64,000 nucleotides of DNA, taken from positions 1 through 64,000 of the forward strand of contig CALUKI010000012.1 of NCBI GenBank assembly GCA_944321175.1. The letters run 5' to 3'. The notes below the pieces were generated by a model. That model was not told where the DNA came from and searched no databases. It saw nothing but the letters and a program-made list of their open reading frames with translations. Made by a program: the position numbers and the translations under genes. The stretch comes from an uncultured Alistipes sp. (GTDB lineage Bacteria; Bacteroidota; Bacteroidia; Bacteroidales; Rikenellaceae). Shown one piece after another: positions 42,333 to 50,604 of the stretch. The stretch's first letter is position 1. Every line of letters starts with the position of its first letter.

Positions 42333-44489
42333 TTATTCCGCCCTTTTGACGTATTTGTCGAGCCAGCCGAAGAATTCCCGATTCCAGACCAGCGAGTTCT
42401 GAGGCTTGAATACCTGATGCGCTTCGTCCTCAAACTCCACGAGGCGCGCCGGAACACCGTGCAGACGGGCAGCCGTGAAGGCTTCGAGCGACTGCGTGTA
42501 GGGGATGCGGAAATCGTACTCGCCCGTGATGATGAGAATCGGCGTGTCCCAGCGATCGACGAACCTGTGCGGCGAATTGGCATAGGAACGCATGGCCGTA
42601 GCGTTCTCTTTCTCCCAATAGGCCCCGCCGTAGTCGTGGTTGATGAAGAAGAGCTCCTCGGTATGGCCGTACATCGACTCGAAATTGAAGATCCCGCAGT
42701 GCGAGATGAAGGCCTTGAACCGTTTTTCGTGGCAGCCCGCAAGGAAATAGACCGAATAACCGCCGTAGGAGGCGCCGACGCATCCCAGACGCTCGCGGTC
42801 GCACCAGGGTTCGCGGGCCACGTCGTCGATAGCCGAGAGGTAGTCGCGGATATTCTGTCCGGAGTAGTCGCCGGAGATCTGTTCGAGCCACTCCTGTCCG
42901 AACGAGGGTACGCCGCGCCGGTTGGGGGCCACGACGACATAGCCCTGCGAGGCCATGAGCGCGAAATTCCACCGGTAGCTCCAGCCCTGCGATACGACGC
43001 TTTGCGGCCCGCCCTCGCAGAAGAGCAGCGTGGGATATTTCTTCGCCGGATCGAAGTCGGGCGGCAGGATGACCCATGTGAGCATCTGCTTGCCGTCGGT
43101 GGTCGTAACCCAGCGTTTCTGCACGTCGCCCAGCGGGATATGTTCATAGATTTCGCCGTTGATATCCGAGAGCTGTTCGAGGGCGCCGTCGGCGGGATCC
43201 ACCGTGAACTGTTCGGCGGCGCGGCGCATTGTCGTAACCTCAGCCACGATGCGGCCCTGAGCCATCGTGAAGGCGTTGATGTCCTGATCGCCCTGCGTGA
43301 CGAGCGTCGGTGCTGCGGGCTGACAGTCTGCCGTTCCGGCTTCGGGCAGCGTGAGACGCCCCAACCGGTAGGTGCCGTGATAGGGGACGATGAACCACAG
43401 TGTCCGGGCGTCTCCCCATACGACATGGGTGATGCTGTAGTCGTATCCGGGTGTCAGATCGGTCATTTCGGCCGTGCGGCAGTCGTAGCGGATCAGCCGC
43501 TCGCGGTCGGCTTCGTAGCCGGGTGTCGCCATCGAACGGAAGACGATGCAGGAGTCGTCGGGCGACCAGACGGGATATTTGTCGTAGCCGGGGAAGCGGT
43601 TGAACGGTTGTGTGGTGCGTTCGCCCGTCTTGCAGATGTTGACCGTCCGTCCGCTCGCGCAGTCATAGACGAAGATGTCGGAATCGGTCGAGCAGGCATA
43701 CTGCGTGCCGGTCATCGGTTTGCAGGTGTAGGCCAGCTGTGTGCCGGCGTTGTTCCATGCGATCTCGCCCATGTCGAAGTAGGGGGCCATCGGGACATCC
43801 CATGCCGCTTCGGCACCCACGATGTCGCTCCCCTGCGCGGCCTTGCCGTCGGACATGCCGGCAACGAAGAGATGCCGGTATTTTCCTTCGTCCCAGTAGT
43901 TCCAGTGGCGGCACATCAGATCGTCATAAATACGGGCCTTCGAGGCGGGCATATCCTTGTAACGGTCGGATGAACGCCGTTCGGCACCCGGTACGGCGAC
44001 GCTCTGCACATACCAGATGCGCGTCTGCGGCGTATTGACGCCGAACCCTTCGACGTCGCCGTCGATGGCCGTAACCTGTTGCGGCTCCTTGCCGTCGGGC
44101 GCCATGCGCCATACCTGCTGCGATCCGCTGCGGTCCGACAGGAAGTAGATCCAGCGGCCGTCGGCCGACCAGGCCGGTGCGGCGTTGTTCGAGGAGTGGT
44201 CGGTCAGCTGCCGCACTTCGCCCGCAGCCATGTCGCGGAGGTAGAGGGCCGTTACGCCGCGGTTCTCCTTCATGCTGTAATAGGTAACCGTATAGACCAG
44301 TTGCGAAGCGTCGGGCGAGAGCTTCGACTCCGCGAGCCGGCCCATTTTCCACATCACTTCGGGGGTGAAACGTCCTGCGGCGATCTCTTCGGCCGTCAGG
44401 GCGTTGTCGATTTCGAGCGGTTGGGGACGCTCCGTGCAGGAGGTGAGCCCCAGCGTCGTACATGCCATAAAGAGGAGAATTTTTTTCAT
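42333..44489 (-). CDS. S9-family dipeptidyl-peptidase-like lipoprotein
   Basis: A 718-residue exported serine peptidase (prolyl oligopeptidase family). The N-terminus MKKILLFMACTTLGLTSCTE has a lipobox with Cys at about 18. Residues 60-430 form a beta-propeller (WSADGRWIYFLSDRSGSQQV), and the C-terminus is an alpha/beta-hydrolase. The triad is Ser in GCVGASYGGYSVYF, Asp in ITGEYDFRIPY and His in FEDEAHQVFKP. It resembles DPP-5-like enzymes, which release dipeptides from peptide N-termini. The start at 44489 gives a proper lipoprotein signal. It is divergent from the Nudix gene and could supply peptides for the OPT/PepT pathway. Confidence 0.93.
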   Translation of the reverse strand: MKKILLFMACTTLGLTSCTERPQPLEIDNALTAEEIAAGRFTPEVMWKMGRLAESKLSPDASQLVYTVTYYSMKENRGVTALYLRDMAAGEVRQLTDHSSNNAAPAWSADGRWIYFLSDRSGSQQVWRMAPDGKEPQQVTAIDGDVEGFGVNTPQTRIWYVQSVAVPGAERRSSDRYKDMPASKARIYDDLMCRHWNYWDEGKYRHLFVAGMSDGKAAQGSDIVGAEAAWDVPMAPYFDMGEIAWNNAGTQLAYTCKPMTGTQYACSTDSDIFVYDCASGRTVNICKTGERTTQPFNRFPGYDKYPVWSPDDSCIVFRSMATPGYEADRERLIRYDCRTAEMTDLTPGYDYSITHVVWGDARTLWFIVPYHGTYRLGRLTLPEAGTADCQPAAPTLVTQGDQDINAFTMAQGRIVAEVTTMRRAAEQFTVDPADGALEQLSDINGEIYEHIPLGDVQKRWVTTTDGKQMLTWVILPPDFDPAKKYPTLLFCEGGPQSVVSQGWSYRWNFALMASQGYVVVAPNRRGVPSFGQEWLEQISGDYSGQNIRDYLSAIDDVAREPWCDRERLGCVGASYGGYSVYFLAGCHEKRFKAFISHCGIFNFESMYGHTEELFFINHDYGGAYWEKENATAMRSYANSPHRFVDRWDTPILIITGEYDFRIPYTQSLEAFTAARLHGVPARLVEFEDEAHQVFKPQNSLVWNREFFGWLDKYVKRAE

Positions 44490-44529
44490 AATTTTGTCTT
44501 GCGGTATCTTCATTTCATTCGATTCTTTG

Positions 44530-44537
44530 TACTTTTG
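44530..44537 (+). promoter_or_regulatory. -7 box of the Nudix gene promoter
   Basis: TACTTTTG fits TAnnTTTG, 23 bp before the ATG at 44561. Confidence 0.55.
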
Positions 44538-44560
44538 CCGCAGTTAAAAACTCCACGGTC

Positions 44561-45172
44561 ATGTCTCGGACGATCTATTTTGCCGATCGGGTACTGTTGT
44601 TTTCATCGCAGGGTGCGGGTGCTCCTTTTCGGGAGATCCGTCCCGCGGCGGGCGAAAACCTTTCGCGGACGAAGGTACTCAATTTTTTGGAAACTTTCAA
44701 TTTTGTCGCCGTCGTGACTCCCGATCCCGAAGAGAGTTACGACGCCTTTTCGGCGCAGTTCCGGCCTGTGGAGGCGGCCGGCGGCATTGTGGTCGCCGAT
44801 GACGGCTCCTGCCTGATGATCCATCGCAACGGCCGCTGGGATCTGCCCAAAGGCCATCTCGAACCGGACGAGACGCTCGAAACGTGTGCACGCCGCGAAG
44901 TGGCCGAAGAGACGGGGGTGGATGCCGTCGTGAGACGTTTTTTATGCGATACGTTTCATGCCTATGAGCTGCGGGGTGTCTGGGAGCTGAAGCGAACCCG
45001 CTGGTACGAACTTCATGTCTCGGAACCGTGCATGCCCCGCCCGCAGACGGAGGAGGGGATCGACAGGGTCTGCTGGTGCCGCGCCGAGGAAGTCGCCGCA
45101 CATCTGAAGGAGACCTTCCCTACGATCCGGCAGGTCTTCGGGGCGTTGCGGACGACGACCTCCGCCCGATAG
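44561..45172 (+). CDS. Nudix hydrolase
   Basis: A 203-residue protein whose C-terminal two thirds carry the Nudix box G-x5-E-x7-REVAEETG-x, seen as GHLEPDETLETCARREVAEE followed by TGVD. The glutamates bind the Mg2+ needed to hydrolyse nucleoside diphosphate linkages. WDLPKGHLEPDE before it is typical. About 60 N-terminal residues (ADRVLLFSSQGAGAPFREIR) form an extra domain as in several Bacteroidota Nudix proteins, and the substrate is not known. It is transcribed alone and ends before a strong hairpin at 45198-45247. Confidence 0.9.
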   Translation: MSRTIYFADRVLLFSSQGAGAPFREIRPAAGENLSRTKVLNFLETFNFVAVVTPDPEESYDAFSAQFRPVEAAGGIVVADDGSCLMIHRNGRWDLPKGHLEPDETLETCARREVAEETGVDAVVRRFLCDTFHAYELRGVWELKRTRWYELHVSEPCMPRPQTEEGIDRVCWCRAEEVAAHLKETFPTIRQVFGALRTTTSAR

Positions 45173-45197
45173 CCCCGACAGGGACGGGAGAACAAAT

Positions 45198-45247
45198 CGG
45201 GAGAGCCGAAGGGAATTTTGCGGTGTCGCAACCCTTCGGCTCTCCCG
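45198..45247. terminator. Long hairpin between convergent genes
   Basis: A perfect 16-bp stem, CGGGAGAGCCGAAGGG (45198-45213) with its complement (45232-45247), encloses an inner TTGCG-GTGT-CGCAA hairpin. It lies between the Nudix gene and the SRPBCC gene, so it can terminate both. No long T run follows, so it may instead be a stability element. Confidence 0.6.
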
Positions 45248-45425
45248 TCTCTTCGTCAGCGGTGTGCTCCGATGCCTTGCATGCACCGTCATCCTCCCGT
45301 GTTCCGGCATGACCTTCATGTCCGACGGCGGGATGCTGTCCCGAACGCCGGTTTGCCTCTATGCCCGATGGCGGATAAGCGGAACAGGTCGTGCCGTTTG
45401 CCTGTCCGGCCCCCTTTCCGGATTT

Positions 45426-45842
45426 TCAGAAATGCGGCGCGGCGTTGAACGACTGTGCGACCGCTTCGGCGATCTTATCGACGGCCTCCTGAAGTTTCGA
45501 GCCGACCATCATCCGCATCATCATGTTCAGTTCGATGTGCAGCACCAGCCGCATGCGTGTGTCGTCCGGCGCCACCTCCTTGAGTTGCAGCCAGAAGGCG
45601 AAATCCATCGGCACACCGCCGTCGTCGCCGACGATCTTGATGAGTTTCGGCTCCTCCTTTTCGGCCATGCGCAGTTTGACGGTAAAGCCTTTGGCCTTGA
45701 ACGAACAGGTGTCTTCCGTGGCCTGCCACTCCTCGACCTTGTCGGCGACGGCCGGCGTAAGGTTGTCGAAACGGCTTACGACCGTGTAGATCTGCTGTGC
45801 CGGACGGCGGATCTGCTGTTGTCTGGATGTATATTCCTGCAT
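45426..45842 (-). CDS. SRPBCC-fold (polyketide cyclase/START-like) protein
   Basis: A 138-residue soluble protein. It has the START-like pattern of a long N-terminal helix (RRPAQQIYTVVSRFDNLTP), strands with KVEEWQATEDTCSFKAKGFT and MDFAFWLQLKEVAPDDTRMR, then a C-terminal helix SKLQEAVDKIAEAVAQSF. This fold holds hydrophobic ligands. In Bacteroidota such proteins are common and without an assigned role. The start at 45842 (MQEYTSRQQQI) is preferred over 45899. It is downstream of the LytTR gene on the same strand with a 69-bp gap. Confidence 0.8.
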   Translation of the reverse strand: MQEYTSRQQQIRRPAQQIYTVVSRFDNLTPAVADKVEEWQATEDTCSFKAKGFTVKLRMAEKEEPKLIKIVGDDGGVPMDFAFWLQLKEVAPDDTRMRLVLHIELNMMMRMMVGSKLQEAVDKIAEAVAQSFNAAPHF

Positions 45843-45911
45843 GATTTCCGATGGTTTTGTTGACGGCGGCAAAAATAGCGTTTTTTTACCGTTTGGCAAA
45901 CCGCATGGGGC

Positions 45912-46670
45912 TTATTCCGCTTTTTTGTCCGGAGCTGCGACCCTTCGCGACTCCATGAGACGGCGGAAGGCGTCGCGGTATTTGCGCGAGACGTCGAGTC
46001 GCCGGTCGGCGATCGTCACCGTGCCGGCCGAGTGAGACTCGATTCGTTCCGTATTGATGATGTAGGCGCGATGGATGCGCAGAAAACGGTCGTCGAGCTG
46101 GCTCTCCCATTGGGAGATCTTCGTTTTGGTGCGGTAGGATGCCCCGTCGAGGGTGTGGATGCGTACCTCCGAGTCATTGGACTCGATGTAGAGAATGCTT
46201 GAGGTGTCGAGTCTTCGCCGCCGGCGGTCGGAGATGAATTCGATGTGTGGGTCGCGTATGTTTGTTGGCCGCAGCCGGTGTTCGAGCCAGATCGAGGGCG
46301 CGGCGAAAGCAAGCAGCAGCAAAAGAATAAAGAGCGGGTTCTGCAATATGTCCGGGATACGCTGGTCGTATAGATAGATCTCGGCGTTGTATTGCAGGTA
46401 GTGGTTCGTCAACATCAGCGCGAGAAATTCGAATATGACGACGGCACAGAGCAGAAAAAAGAGCTGAAATGCTCCTTGCCGGCGGTTGTCGAACGATATC
46501 TGAGGCAGGAAATAATGAAGTGCGAAGAGCCCCGGCAGGAACATCGCCGCCAAAGCCGCCGCCTCACCGAACGTATAGTCGAGGCTTGCCAGCAGCAGGG
46601 CAATCAGGGGTACGGCCAGCAACGGACACAATAACGGCAGCAGGTGTTTCATGACGGAGTGTTTGGTCAT
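45912..46670 (-). CDS. Membrane-anchored LytTR transcription regulator
   Basis: A 252-residue protein. The N-terminal 135 residues have about four membrane helices (HLLPLLCPLLAVPLIALLLA, FLALMLTNHYLQYNAEI). The C-terminal 100 are a LytTR DNA-binding domain: ILYIESNDSEVRIHTLDGAS, LDDRFLRIHRAYIINTERIE and RRLDVSRKYRDAFRRLM. It has no receiver, so it senses something at the membrane directly or through a partner. A TATCTTTA at 46672-46679, only a base from the first ATG (46670), would place the transcript start downstream of that ATG. The true start may then be the ATG at 46652 (MKHLL). Confidence 0.88.
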   Translation of the reverse strand: MTKHSVMKHLLPLLCPLLAVPLIALLLASLDYTFGEAAALAAMFLPGLFALHYFLPQISFDNRRQGAFQLFFLLCAVVIFEFLALMLTNHYLQYNAEIYLYDQRIPDILQNPLFILLLLLAFAAPSIWLEHRLRPTNIRDPHIEFISDRRRRRLDTSSILYIESNDSEVRIHTLDGASYRTKTKISQWESQLDDRFLRIHRAYIINTERIESHSAGTVTIADRRLDVSRKYRDAFRRLMESRRVAAPDKKAE

Positions 46671-46772
46671 GTAAAGATAGCGATTTCGGGGCGAATGTGA
46701 CAATCATTTTCCCCGAAAAAGGGCAAGAGCGGGATTTGACCGCTTTACAGCGGGATTCGACAGGCCTTTTAT

Positions 46773-46803
46773 TTTGTTTGCTGTGGGGTATCTTCTACCT
46801 TTG
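46773..46803 (+). promoter_or_regulatory. Consensus Bacteroidota promoter
   Basis: TTTG (46773-46776) and TACCTTTG (46796-46803) are separated by exactly 19 nt. It drives the small membrane gene at 46874-47188 and argues against the longer frame that starts at 46697. Confidence 0.8.
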
Positions 46804-46873
46804 CGATAAGGGAATCCGATATGCCGGCAGGATTCCTGCCAACGGATGTTTTACTGAAAAAACGATCGACAAA

Positions 46874-47188
46874 ATGTTTGAACTCTTTCTTGAGGGCGGT
46901 CCGGGTGCGATGTCGCTGCTCACCGTCGAATTGATCTGTCTCTTTTTTGCCGCATGGAAAGCTCCGTCGTGGGTGCGCGAAATCGGATTGCTGTCTTTGA
47001 TTACGGGACTTTTCTGGCAGCTGCTGGGTCTCTATCATGCCCTCGGCGTCATCATACAGGTGGGTGAGATGCCCTCGTTCACGCTGTTGATGAAAGGTCT
47101 GCGGGTATCCTTCATCCCCGTGATGTACGGTATGATCGTCTATGTCGTTTCGCTCCTGATACGGATCGTGCAGAAACCGCGTATCTGA
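46874..47188 (+). CDS. Small ExbB/MotA-like membrane protein
   Basis: A 104-residue protein with three hydrophobic segments (GAMSLLTVELICLFFAAW, IGLLSLITGLFWQLLGLYHA, FIPVMYGMIVYVVSLLI). The layout, with a long first segment, a GLFWQLLGLYHA turn and a final MYGMIVYVV helix, resembles the core of the MotA/TolQ/ExbB proton-channel family. It is much shorter than ExbB (about 200) and lacks an adjacent ExbD. It may be a stand-alone relative found in Bacteroidota. It is transcribed from its own consensus promoter and ends before a 28-bp palindrome. Confidence 0.75.
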   Translation: MFELFLEGGPGAMSLLTVELICLFFAAWKAPSWVREIGLLSLITGLFWQLLGLYHALGVIIQVGEMPSFTLLMKGLRVSFIPVMYGMIVYVVSLLIRIVQKPRI

Positions 47189-47516
47189 GTCTCTGTTGTG
47201 TGGTGAGACGGCCGGTACATGGAGGCGCATAGCCGGATCTTACGGATCGTCTCGGAGGTTGAATGCGGCTCTGCCCGATACCGTATCCGCCCTTGTCGTC
47301 TCTATTAATTGGTACGGCCGGTGTGCGTTTCTGAGGAATTGGTCTGTCGGCGCCGTTTGCGGGCGGTATGCGGAAATGGCCCCTTGCCGTCGGCGGCACA
47401 TCAGTTTGTCATATGAAACAAGGATCTTCCTGCAGGAAGATCCTTGTCCTATTCTCCGAATTCCCGTCCGGTGATCCAGCCATGCGGCCGATGAGGCCCC
47501 CTTTCTGATATCTTGC
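47189..47516. other. Convergent intergenic region with palindromic terminator
   Basis: No gene is supported between the ExbB-like gene and tsaE. A perfect palindrome lies at 47419-47446. The other open frames are short and have no homology. Confidence 0.6.
47419..47446. terminator. 28-bp perfect palindrome between convergent genes
   Basis: CAAGGATCTTCCTG is followed directly by its reverse complement. It separates the ExbB-like gene (plus) from tsaE (minus) and probably terminates both. The layout resembles the palindrome at 34273-34300 although the sequence differs. Confidence 0.65.
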
Positions 47517-47933
47517 TCAGTCGATCTCGATCGTGCGTTGCGCAGGGCCGTTTACACGGATATGCACATTCATTGCATCGTCGGGCAGCAGCTCTTCGAT
47601 TTTTTCGGGCCATTCAACCAGACAGAGATTTCCCGAATAGAAATACTCCTCATAGCCGAAATCGTATGCCTCTTCGAGACGGTCGATCCGGTAGAAATCG
47701 AAATGATAGACGGGATGCCCGTCTGCCGTGTCGTACTGATTGACCAATGCGAATGTGGGGCTGGTAACCGTATCGGAGGACCCGAGCCGTTCGAGAATCG
47801 CACTGACAAGCGTCGTTTTTCCGGCCCCCATTTCGCCGCGAAAGGCGACAACGGTACGGCCGCCGAGGGCTTCGATGACGGCCTGTGCCGCTTCGGGCAG
47901 GTCGTCGAGAGAGTCGAGAACAAGTGTTTTCAT
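47517..47933 (-). CDS. tsaE: tRNA threonylcarbamoyladenosine ATPase TsaE
   Basis: ATPase that works with TsaB and TsaD to make t6A at position 37 of ANN-decoding tRNAs. The 138-residue length is normal. The P-loop is VAFRGEMGAGKTTLVSAILE, followed by TSPTFALVNQYDT, YHFDFYRI and CLVEWPEKIEELLPDDAM. The start at 47933 (MKTLVLDSLDDL) is chosen; an in-frame GTG at 47948 is possible. It follows porX by 34 bp on the same strand. A porX-tsaE pairing is seen in other Bacteroidota. Confidence 0.96.
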   Translation of the reverse strand: MKTLVLDSLDDLPEAAQAVIEALGGRTVVAFRGEMGAGKTTLVSAILERLGSSDTVTSPTFALVNQYDTADGHPVYHFDFYRIDRLEEAYDFGYEEYFYSGNLCLVEWPEKIEELLPDDAMNVHIRVNGPAQRTIEID

Positions 47934-47967
47934 CTCCGTATGATTCACTCTTTCTTCCTTATATATA

Positions 47968-49518
47968 TTATTGTTTGGGCTTGAGCACGATGTAGGGCAC
48001 GAGCATCTCCTCCATCGAGATGCCGCCATGCTGGAACGTATTTTTATAGTAGCGGATAAAACGATTCGCATCGTTGTTATAGACCAGAAAATCGGTGTTG
48101 CAGGCGAAGATGTAACTCGACGAGAGGTTGATGCGCGGCAGCTGCACGTCTTCCGGACGGGTAATCTCATATACTTCGCGCGGATTATAGGCCAGATTAC
48201 GCCCCGTTTTGTAACGCAGGTTGGGAGACGTTTCCCGATCGCCCGTCACGCGGATGGGGTTGTCCACGCGGATCGTGCCGTGATCGGAGGTGATGATGAC
48301 CGTATGTCCGCGTTCCGAGAGCAGCTTGAGCAGCGTGAAGAGATCGGAATGCTCGAACCACGAACGGGTGAGCGAACGGAACGACGCTTCGTCCTCGGTC
48401 AGTTCGCGGATGATCTCCGTTTCGGTGCGGGCGTGGGAGAGGATGTCGAGAAAGTTATAGACGATTATCGAGAAGTCCGTGTCATAGATACGCTGGATGT
48501 TGTCCACGAGCTTGCGGCCGGCTTCGGGCCGCACCAGCTTGTCGAATGTCCAGCGGTAGTTCTTTCCCGTACTCTGCATCTGCCGGCGCAGGAACTCCTC
48601 TTCGTATTGGTTTTTCCCGCCCTCTTCGTTGTCGTTGAGCCATTTATTGGGCATCAGACGGTCGATGGCCAGCGGCATGAGCCCCGCAAAAATGGCATTG
48701 CGGGCATATTGCGTGGCCGTAGGCAGTATCGCGCAGTAGAAATCGTCGGTAACCACGTCATAGTAGCCGCGCAACAGCGGATTGATCGACCGCCATTGGT
48801 CGTACCGGAAGTTGTCGATCAGCAACAGGGTCGTTTTGGTGTTTTCGTCGGCAACGGGAAAGATGCGGGAGCGCATCAGCGTATGCGACATGACGGGCGA
48901 TTCTTCGTTGCGCCGGTTGATCCAGTCGAAATAGTTGCGGCGCACGAACTTCGAGAATGCCTGGTTGGCTTCGTTTTTCTGGAACTGCAGGACCTCCTTG
49001 ATCGAGGTGTCGGTCGAATCCGAGAGTTCGATGTCCCACGCCGTGAGACGCCGGTACAGGTTGCACCAGTCCGTGAATGTCTCGGCCATTTGCAGCGCAT
49101 TGGAGATGCGGCCGAACTCGGCGCGGTAGTCGGCCGTTGTCTGTTCGGTGACGAGTTGCTGCTGGTGGACGTTTTTCTTGATGGAGAGCAGCACCTGATT
49201 GGGATTGACGGGCTTGATGATGTAATCGGCGATTTTCGAACCGATGGCTTTGTCCATGATATTCTCCTCTTCGCTTTTGGTAACCATGATTACGGGGGTG
49301 GTGGGACGCACCTCCTTGATCTTGGGAAGCGTTTCGAGACCCGTCATGCCGGGCATCATTTCGTCGAGGATGATCAGGTCATAGGCGCCGTCGCCGACCA
49401 TGTCGATCGCATCGTAACCGTTGTTGCAGGTATCGACGTCATATCCTTTCTGCCGCAGGAAAAATACATGCGGTTTCAGCAGTTCGATTTCATCATCGAC
49501 CCATAAGATTTTGACCAT
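47968..49518 (-). CDS. porX: PorX response regulator with PglZ-type effector domain
   Basis: A 516-residue two-component regulator that controls the type IX secretion system and surface proteins in Bacteroidota, usually with the histidine kinase PorY. The receiver has the acidic pair Asp8-Asp9 in WVDDE, the phospho-acceptor Asp52 in LILDEMMPGM and Lys81 in MVTKSE. From about 205 the effector is an alkaline-phosphatase-like PglZ domain (TTLLLIDNFRYDQWRSINPL, TVIITSDHGTIRV) that has phosphodiesterase activity in the family. The kinase is not in this window. A TATTTTTG -7 box lies just upstream. Confidence 0.96.
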   Translation of the reverse strand: MVKILWVDDEIELLKPHVFFLRQKGYDVDTCNNGYDAIDMVGDGAYDLIILDEMMPGMTGLETLPKIKEVRPTTPVIMVTKSEEENIMDKAIGSKIADYIIKPVNPNQVLLSIKKNVHQQQLVTEQTTADYRAEFGRISNALQMAETFTDWCNLYRRLTAWDIELSDSTDTSIKEVLQFQKNEANQAFSKFVRRNYFDWINRRNEESPVMSHTLMRSRIFPVADENTKTTLLLIDNFRYDQWRSINPLLRGYYDVVTDDFYCAILPTATQYARNAIFAGLMPLAIDRLMPNKWLNDNEEGGKNQYEEEFLRRQMQSTGKNYRWTFDKLVRPEAGRKLVDNIQRIYDTDFSIIVYNFLDILSHARTETEIIRELTEDEASFRSLTRSWFEHSDLFTLLKLLSERGHTVIITSDHGTIRVDNPIRVTGDRETSPNLRYKTGRNLAYNPREVYEITRPEDVQLPRINLSSSYIFACNTDFLVYNNDANRFIRYYKNTFQHGGISMEEMLVPYIVLKPKQ

Positions 49519-50172
49519 AAGGCTGTGGGTTGTCTTTGCAAAAATAACGTTTTCTTAAAGATAATGCAATTTCCGGACAATTTATTGTGAAGGTCCTACG
49601 TTTTCTTTCGTGCCATGCGGAAGGAGTTTGCTTTTTCGGGCGTTGGCGCGTTATTTGATATATTTTGATATATACGGCTCAGGGAGTGACGGATAGCGGG
49701 CGTCGGCGCATTCGATGTGGCGAAAGGTGGAAAAATAAAATGATAGCGGATTGTGAATTAATCAAATAAATCGTATATTTGCACACCTGAAAATGCGGTT
49801 TTCCGAAAAATAGGGCGCTGGTTTCTTTTGTGCTGTTCCGCAGCCGGATCTCGTGAAACGGGCCGGATGCACGAGGCGGAAGGGCGTAAAACGAAGCGGG
49901 AGAGGCGTTGCGGAACGGGAGCGGAGAGGCGTGAGAGCGGAAAAGAGAAGTGAAGGCGAAGAAGAGGTGAGAGAAGCGAGAGGGGAGAGAGAGGAGCGGG
50001 AGAGAAGGCGAAGAGCGGGAGAGAGGGAAGAAAGAGCGGAGCGGAGGAGTGAAGCCGGGCAAGAGCGGAAGGGAAGAATGGAGCTGATAATGGAGCCGGC
50101 CGGAAAGGAAGAAGGAGTGAAAGAAGAAGAGATAATAAAATAATATATGCTAATTCTTAATACCTTACAGTT
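49519..50172. other. Region between porX and HU, with a polypurine leader
   Basis: The first 230 bases hold the porX promoter (-7 box CAAAAATA at 49539-49546) and little else. A consensus-like HU promoter sits at 49750-49781. From about 49850 to 50120 the plus strand is strongly purine-rich (GA repeats without fixed period). The purine-rich frame starting at 49853 is all Glu/Arg/Lys/Gly and is probably not a protein. Confidence 0.7.
49750..49781 (+). promoter_or_regulatory. Promoter of the HU transcript
   Basis: ATTG (49750-49753), then 20 nt, then TATATTTG (49774-49781). This gives an HU leader of about 385 nt, most of it purine-rich. Confidence 0.6.
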
Positions 50173-50445
50173 ATGACAAAAGCAGATATCGTAAACGAGA
50201 TTGCCAAAGCTACCGGTGTTGAAAAAGTACAGGTGCAGGCCATTGTTGAAGCTTTCATGGAGAGCATCAAGGGTTCTTTGGAGAAGAAGAACAACGTTTA
50301 TCTCCGTGGGTTCGGCAGCTTTATCGTTAAGAAGCGCGCTCAGAAGGTTGCTCGCAACATTTCGAAGAATACTACGATTACGATTCCGGCACACGATATT
50401 CCCGCCTTCAAGCCTGCAAAAAGTTTTGCTGCAAAGGTGAAATAG
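50173..50445 (+). CDS. HU-family DNA-binding protein
   Basis: A 90-residue histone-like dimeric DNA-bending protein. It starts TKADIVNEIAKATGVEKVQV, then the conserved NNVYLRGFGSFIVKKR before the beta-arm, and DIPAFKPAKSFAAKVK at the end. It is the short core HU with no extra C-terminal tail. It carries a long purine-rich leader from the promoter at 49750 and is followed after 45 bp by the 29-residue basic protein, most likely in the same transcript, with a hairpin after that. Confidence 0.96.
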   Translation: MTKADIVNEIAKATGVEKVQVQAIVEAFMESIKGSLEKKNNVYLRGFGSFIVKKRAQKVARNISKNTTITIPAHDIPAFKPAKSFAAKVK

Positions 50446-50490
50446 TGCGGAACGGACCAAACTTGAAGTCAAACCCTAAAAATCACGATT

Positions 50491-50580
50491 ATGCCGAGCG
50501 GTAAGAAAAGAAAAGGGCATAAGATGGCTACGCACAAGCGTAAAAAACGCCTGCGCAAGAATCGTCATAAGAAAAAGTAG
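50491..50580 (+). CDS. 29-residue basic protein, AURKAIP1/COX24-like
   Basis: A very short gene that encodes MPSGKKRKGHKMATHKRKKR LRKNRHKKK, more than half Lys/Arg/His. The family is widespread in Bacteroidota behind HU or rng and is annotated AURKAIP1/COX24-like because of the basic core shared with a mitochondrial ribosomal factor. A role as a small ribosomal protein is likely from its composition, but I have not checked it. It starts 45 bp after the HU stop and lies upstream of a hairpin at 50605. Confidence 0.85.
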   Translation: MPSGKKRKGHKMATHKRKKRLRKNRHKKK

Positions 50581-50604
50581 CATTCTTATGCATTGAACGG
50601 ATAG

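Noticed and set aside
46697..46873. Longer N-terminus for the ExbB-like gene
   Set aside because: A consensus promoter lies inside this stretch, so the transcript begins after the earlier ATG.
49853..50143. A 96-codon frame in the HU leader
   Set aside because: It starts with GTG, is composed almost wholly of Glu, Arg, Lys and Gly because of the purine bias, and has no ribosome binding site.
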